From Lachnospiraceae bacterium UBA7196 (GTDB lineage Bacteria > Bacillota > Clostridia > Lachnospirales > Lachnospiraceae), in assembly GCA_002490835.1 (NCBI GenBank), contig DKUU01000033.1, forward strand, positions 13,392 to 77,391: a stretch of 64,000 bases of DNA, given 5' to 3'. Of this stretch, positions 62,262 through 64,000 are shown one piece after another; position 1 is the stretch's first letter; every line of letters starts with the position of its first letter. The notes beneath the pieces were generated by a model. It made no database searches. It saw only the letters and a program-made list of their open reading frames with translations, and was not told the origin of the DNA. The translations under genes and the position numbers were made by a program.

Positions 62262-62555
62262 TTAGACTGTCCATTTTCCCTCCGGAAAATATTCTCGCAG
62301 TAACTTTTGGCGATAGTCATCATCAGAAATGACGCGGTTCACTTCCTCGGATTTTCCGGCATCCATCAGGGACTTGAGAAGCTTGGCAAGATTATCACCG
62401 CCTGCTTTGAGTCCCTCGACAAGACCTTCTTCGCGCCCGATTTCCCGCCATTCCTTTCTCTCGCTTTTCATGTGTTTTTCTTCGTCATATTCAAAGATAC
62501 TCACTGCGATCGCCTCCGCCCGATTCTTTGCTAAAAAGTCTGCAAGGATACCGCC
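62262..62555 (-). pseudogene. C-terminal remnant of an Rpn/PD-(D/E)XK nuclease-transposase family protein
   Basis: After an in-frame TGA (62556-62558 on the minus strand) the frame reads GGILADFLAKNRAEAIAVSI, FEYDEEKHMKSERKEW and a C-terminal coiled region. This is the tail of the Rpn (YhgA-like) family abundant in Lachnospiraceae; the nuclease domain is missing. A GTG at 62504 could still yield 80 residues, but no function is expected. Confidence 0.72.
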
Positions 62556-62854
62556 TCAGATCCTCCTGCTTTGTAAATGGTTGATTGGGTGCAAAGCATG
62601 GATTTTCTGAAACTTAGAATAAAGATAGAAGATACCGGTCTGTTTTTAGAAAATATGCTTTTACTTACTACAGCATGGATGTGACGGAATTGCAAATGTT
62701 TTTGTGCAATTTAGAGTAATTTTAGAAACACCATTAAGTTTGTGTGGAAAGTTTTGCCGCCAGTTGCTATGATAAAGGGGAGATTATCTTTAGAACAATT
62801 AAAAGTGTATATTGGAATTGATGGCAGATTCCGTTGAAATTATTGGAGGCATCT
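62556..62854. other. Non-coding gap upstream of crcB
   Basis: AT-rich. I looked for a fluoride riboswitch (GGCGATGG, then CTGATGRC) and do not see one. Sequence near 62590 could be eroded Rpn coding sequence in another frame. Nothing else can be supported. Confidence 0.4.
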
Positions 62855-63220
62855 ATGAATTTTTTGTTGGTAGCTCTTGGCGGGGCAGTGGGAGCGATGG
62901 GGCGGTATGCAATAAGTCTTATTCCGGTAAAAACGGTATTTCCGATCCTGACATTGGCAACAAATTTTATTGGCGCTGTATTGATAGGCTTTGTTGTTGG
63001 TACAGTAGGCGAAAAGGGAAATCCTTCTCCGGGGATGGTATTGTTTTGGAAAACGGGCGTATGCGGAGGGTTTACAACATTTTCTACATTTTCTCTGGAA
63101 GCGTTCTCACTGTTTGAAAATAAATCCCACGTTTTAGGGGGAATCTATATCATATTGAGTGTTGCAGGCTGCATCACAGGTGTTCTTTGCGGGAAAAAAC
63201 TGACGATGTTCCTGCCGTAG
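62855..63220 (+). CDS. crcB: Fluoride channel CrcB/Fluc
   Basis: A 121-residue protein with four membrane helices. Fluc signatures are GGAVGAMGRYAIS (pore Arg region), LATNFIGAVLIGF with the pore Asn, and GVCGGFTTFSTFSLE, which supplies the sodium site and Phe box. It lets fluoride leave the cell as a dual-topology dimer. ATG at 62855 follows TTGGAGG; the frame extends upstream without a better site. One copy only in the window. Confidence 0.95.
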   Translation: MNFLLVALGGAVGAMGRYAISLIPVKTVFPILTLATNFIGAVLIGFVVGTVGEKGNPSPGMVLFWKTGVCGGFTTFSTFSLEAFSLFENKSHVLGGIYIILSVAGCITGVLCGKKLTMFLP

Positions 63221-63237
63221 GATTTTTACTACCTTTT

Positions 63238-63849
63238 TCACGTGAGGTCTTCTTCTCCCCCTGCAATCCTGTCCTCGACGATCTGCCTGACCTGTGCGCA
63301 CCATGCGTTAGTCTTGGGGATATCGGCACAAAGATCGCGCAGGATTACCTCAGCTTCTTCCCATGCGGCATGATACTGTTCGTCGGAAAGCTCACCGGAT
63401 TTCCAAGCTTCCTCCAGTTCATCCTGATCGTCTATCTTTACATCGCCCTCCGGCGTAAAGATCACATCCAGATATTTATCGATATATACGGCGATGCCGT
63501 GCTCGTCAAATTCGATTCCCTCCGTGATGTCCACATACCAGACGGAGGGCTGGTAGATTTCATGGACGGGCGCAGGGTAGTGCTTCCTTTGGGCATCATG
63601 CGTTCTGTCCGGAAAGTACTTGATGGTGATCACCCTGTTTGTATCATCCGGTATCAGTTCAAGCCATGTCATACCGGTCCCTGTCACCTGTATCCTGCCG
63701 GCCTTTGGCGTCTCCCAATAATTCTCCTCGCCGTCCGTCAGCCTGATCAGGCAGGCAAGCCCGTGAAAGATCTCCTCGTCGATTCTCATCTGGTAATAAG
63801 GATAATGCTGGAAGCCCCAGCTGTCTCTGTTTAAGCGCTTATGTTTCAT
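63238..63849 (-). CDS. DUF402 family protein
   Basis: A 203-residue protein containing a DUF402 domain: MTWLELIPDDTNRVITIKYF, VWYVDITEGIEFDEHGIAVY and IDKYLDVIFTPEGDVKIDD, with the acidic residues that bind divalent metals. Related Ntdp and YgaC proteins hydrolyse nucleoside di/triphosphates, so phosphatase activity is possible. ATG at 63849 follows GAGGAG by 7 bases. It converges on crcB with 17 bases between the stop codons. Confidence 0.87.
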   Translation of the reverse strand: MKHKRLNRDSWGFQHYPYYQMRIDEEIFHGLACLIRLTDGEENYWETPKAGRIQVTGTGMTWLELIPDDTNRVITIKYFPDRTHDAQRKHYPAPVHEIYQPSVWYVDITEGIEFDEHGIAVYIDKYLDVIFTPEGDVKIDDQDELEEAWKSGELSDEQYHAAWEEAEVILRDLCADIPKTNAWCAQVRQIVEDRIAGGEEDLT

Positions 63850-64000
63850 GGTATTCTCCTCGTTCTGCAAGAATTTAGTGCTTTTAAGACTAATCTACAA
63901 TCAGCTTACTCTTGCAGGTTTTTGCTAATCCCATGATATCACAAACGGGTGAAATATGCTATCCATATCAGCGAGCGGATAGCGTAAGTTTATTGTAGGA

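Noticed and set aside
62650..62854. Fluoride riboswitch upstream of crcB
   Set aside because: The conserved GGCGATGG and CTGATG blocks are absent.

Overview
The window looks like a chromosomal segment of a spore-forming gut Lachnospiraceae (Clostridia) of roughly 50% GC. Supporting this are the spoIIAA-spoIIAB-sigF operon, a valine-type T-box before valS, a LacI/ABC/epimerase/GH130 beta-mannoside locus closely resembling those of Ruminococcus albus and Roseburia, HAAS/DUF4097/PspC and DUF6465-type genes, and strong AGGAGG ribosome sites with TTGACA/TAAGAT promoters. No species name can be given from sequence alone. No tRNA, rRNA, CRISPR array or prophage was seen.

Layout. 0-3.5 kb: the end of one heterodimeric ABC exporter pair and a convergent XRE regulator. 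3.9-9.9 kb: a PAS protein, a Uma2 nuclease-fold protein, asnA, a membrane XRE regulator followed by a chemoreceptor, and an orphan LytTR response regulator whose upstream region carries four 11-bp-phased repeats. 10.1-12.4 kb: a LexA/SOS-type box and promoter in front of a two-gene DNA repair module (radical SAM protein with HhH motif plus partner). 12.5-17.8 kb: an HPr-like protein lacking the catalytic His, a nuclease-helicase fusion, a GH13 enzyme, and a self-contained transcription unit for a 37-residue peptide. 17.9-21.5 kb: a second heterodimeric ABC exporter pair.

21.5-31.0 kb is a complete beta-mannooligosaccharide module: LacI and AraC regulators, a lipoprotein binding protein, two permeases, cellobiose 2-epimerase and two GH130 phosphorylases. 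Imported mannosides would be epimerised at the reducing end and phosphorolysed to mannose-1-phosphate. Near-identical promoter/operator sequences precede the LacI gene and the epimerase gene, so the LacI protein probably controls both. The ABC ATPase is not in the window.

31-42.5 kb: a SpoIID-like/PG-binding/LysM protein, TrkA-TrkH potassium uptake, a DUF6465 protein, AzlCD export, a PadR-controlled envelope operon (HAAS, DUF4097, PspC), an ECF substrate-binding subunit and an AT-rich nucleoside phosphorylase. 42.4-53.5 kb: T-box-valS, a FapA-like protein, folC, a zinc-ribbon TPR membrane protein, spoIIA operon and a DUF4143 ATPase. 53.5-62.6 kb is an accessory island: decayed XRE gene, ribbon-helix-helix protein, serine recombinase, a 2387-residue BspA-type surface protein with 24 leucine-rich repeats, and a decayed Rpn-type nuclease gene. 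The window ends with crcB and a DUF402 protein.

The least explained structure is a set of intergenic hairpin elements (about 3.6, 10.0, 12.6, 13.0, 17.5, 17.85, 27.3, 40.2, 41.5 and 42.8 kb). Several share short conserved linkers, while their stems differ between copies and remain self-complementary within each copy.
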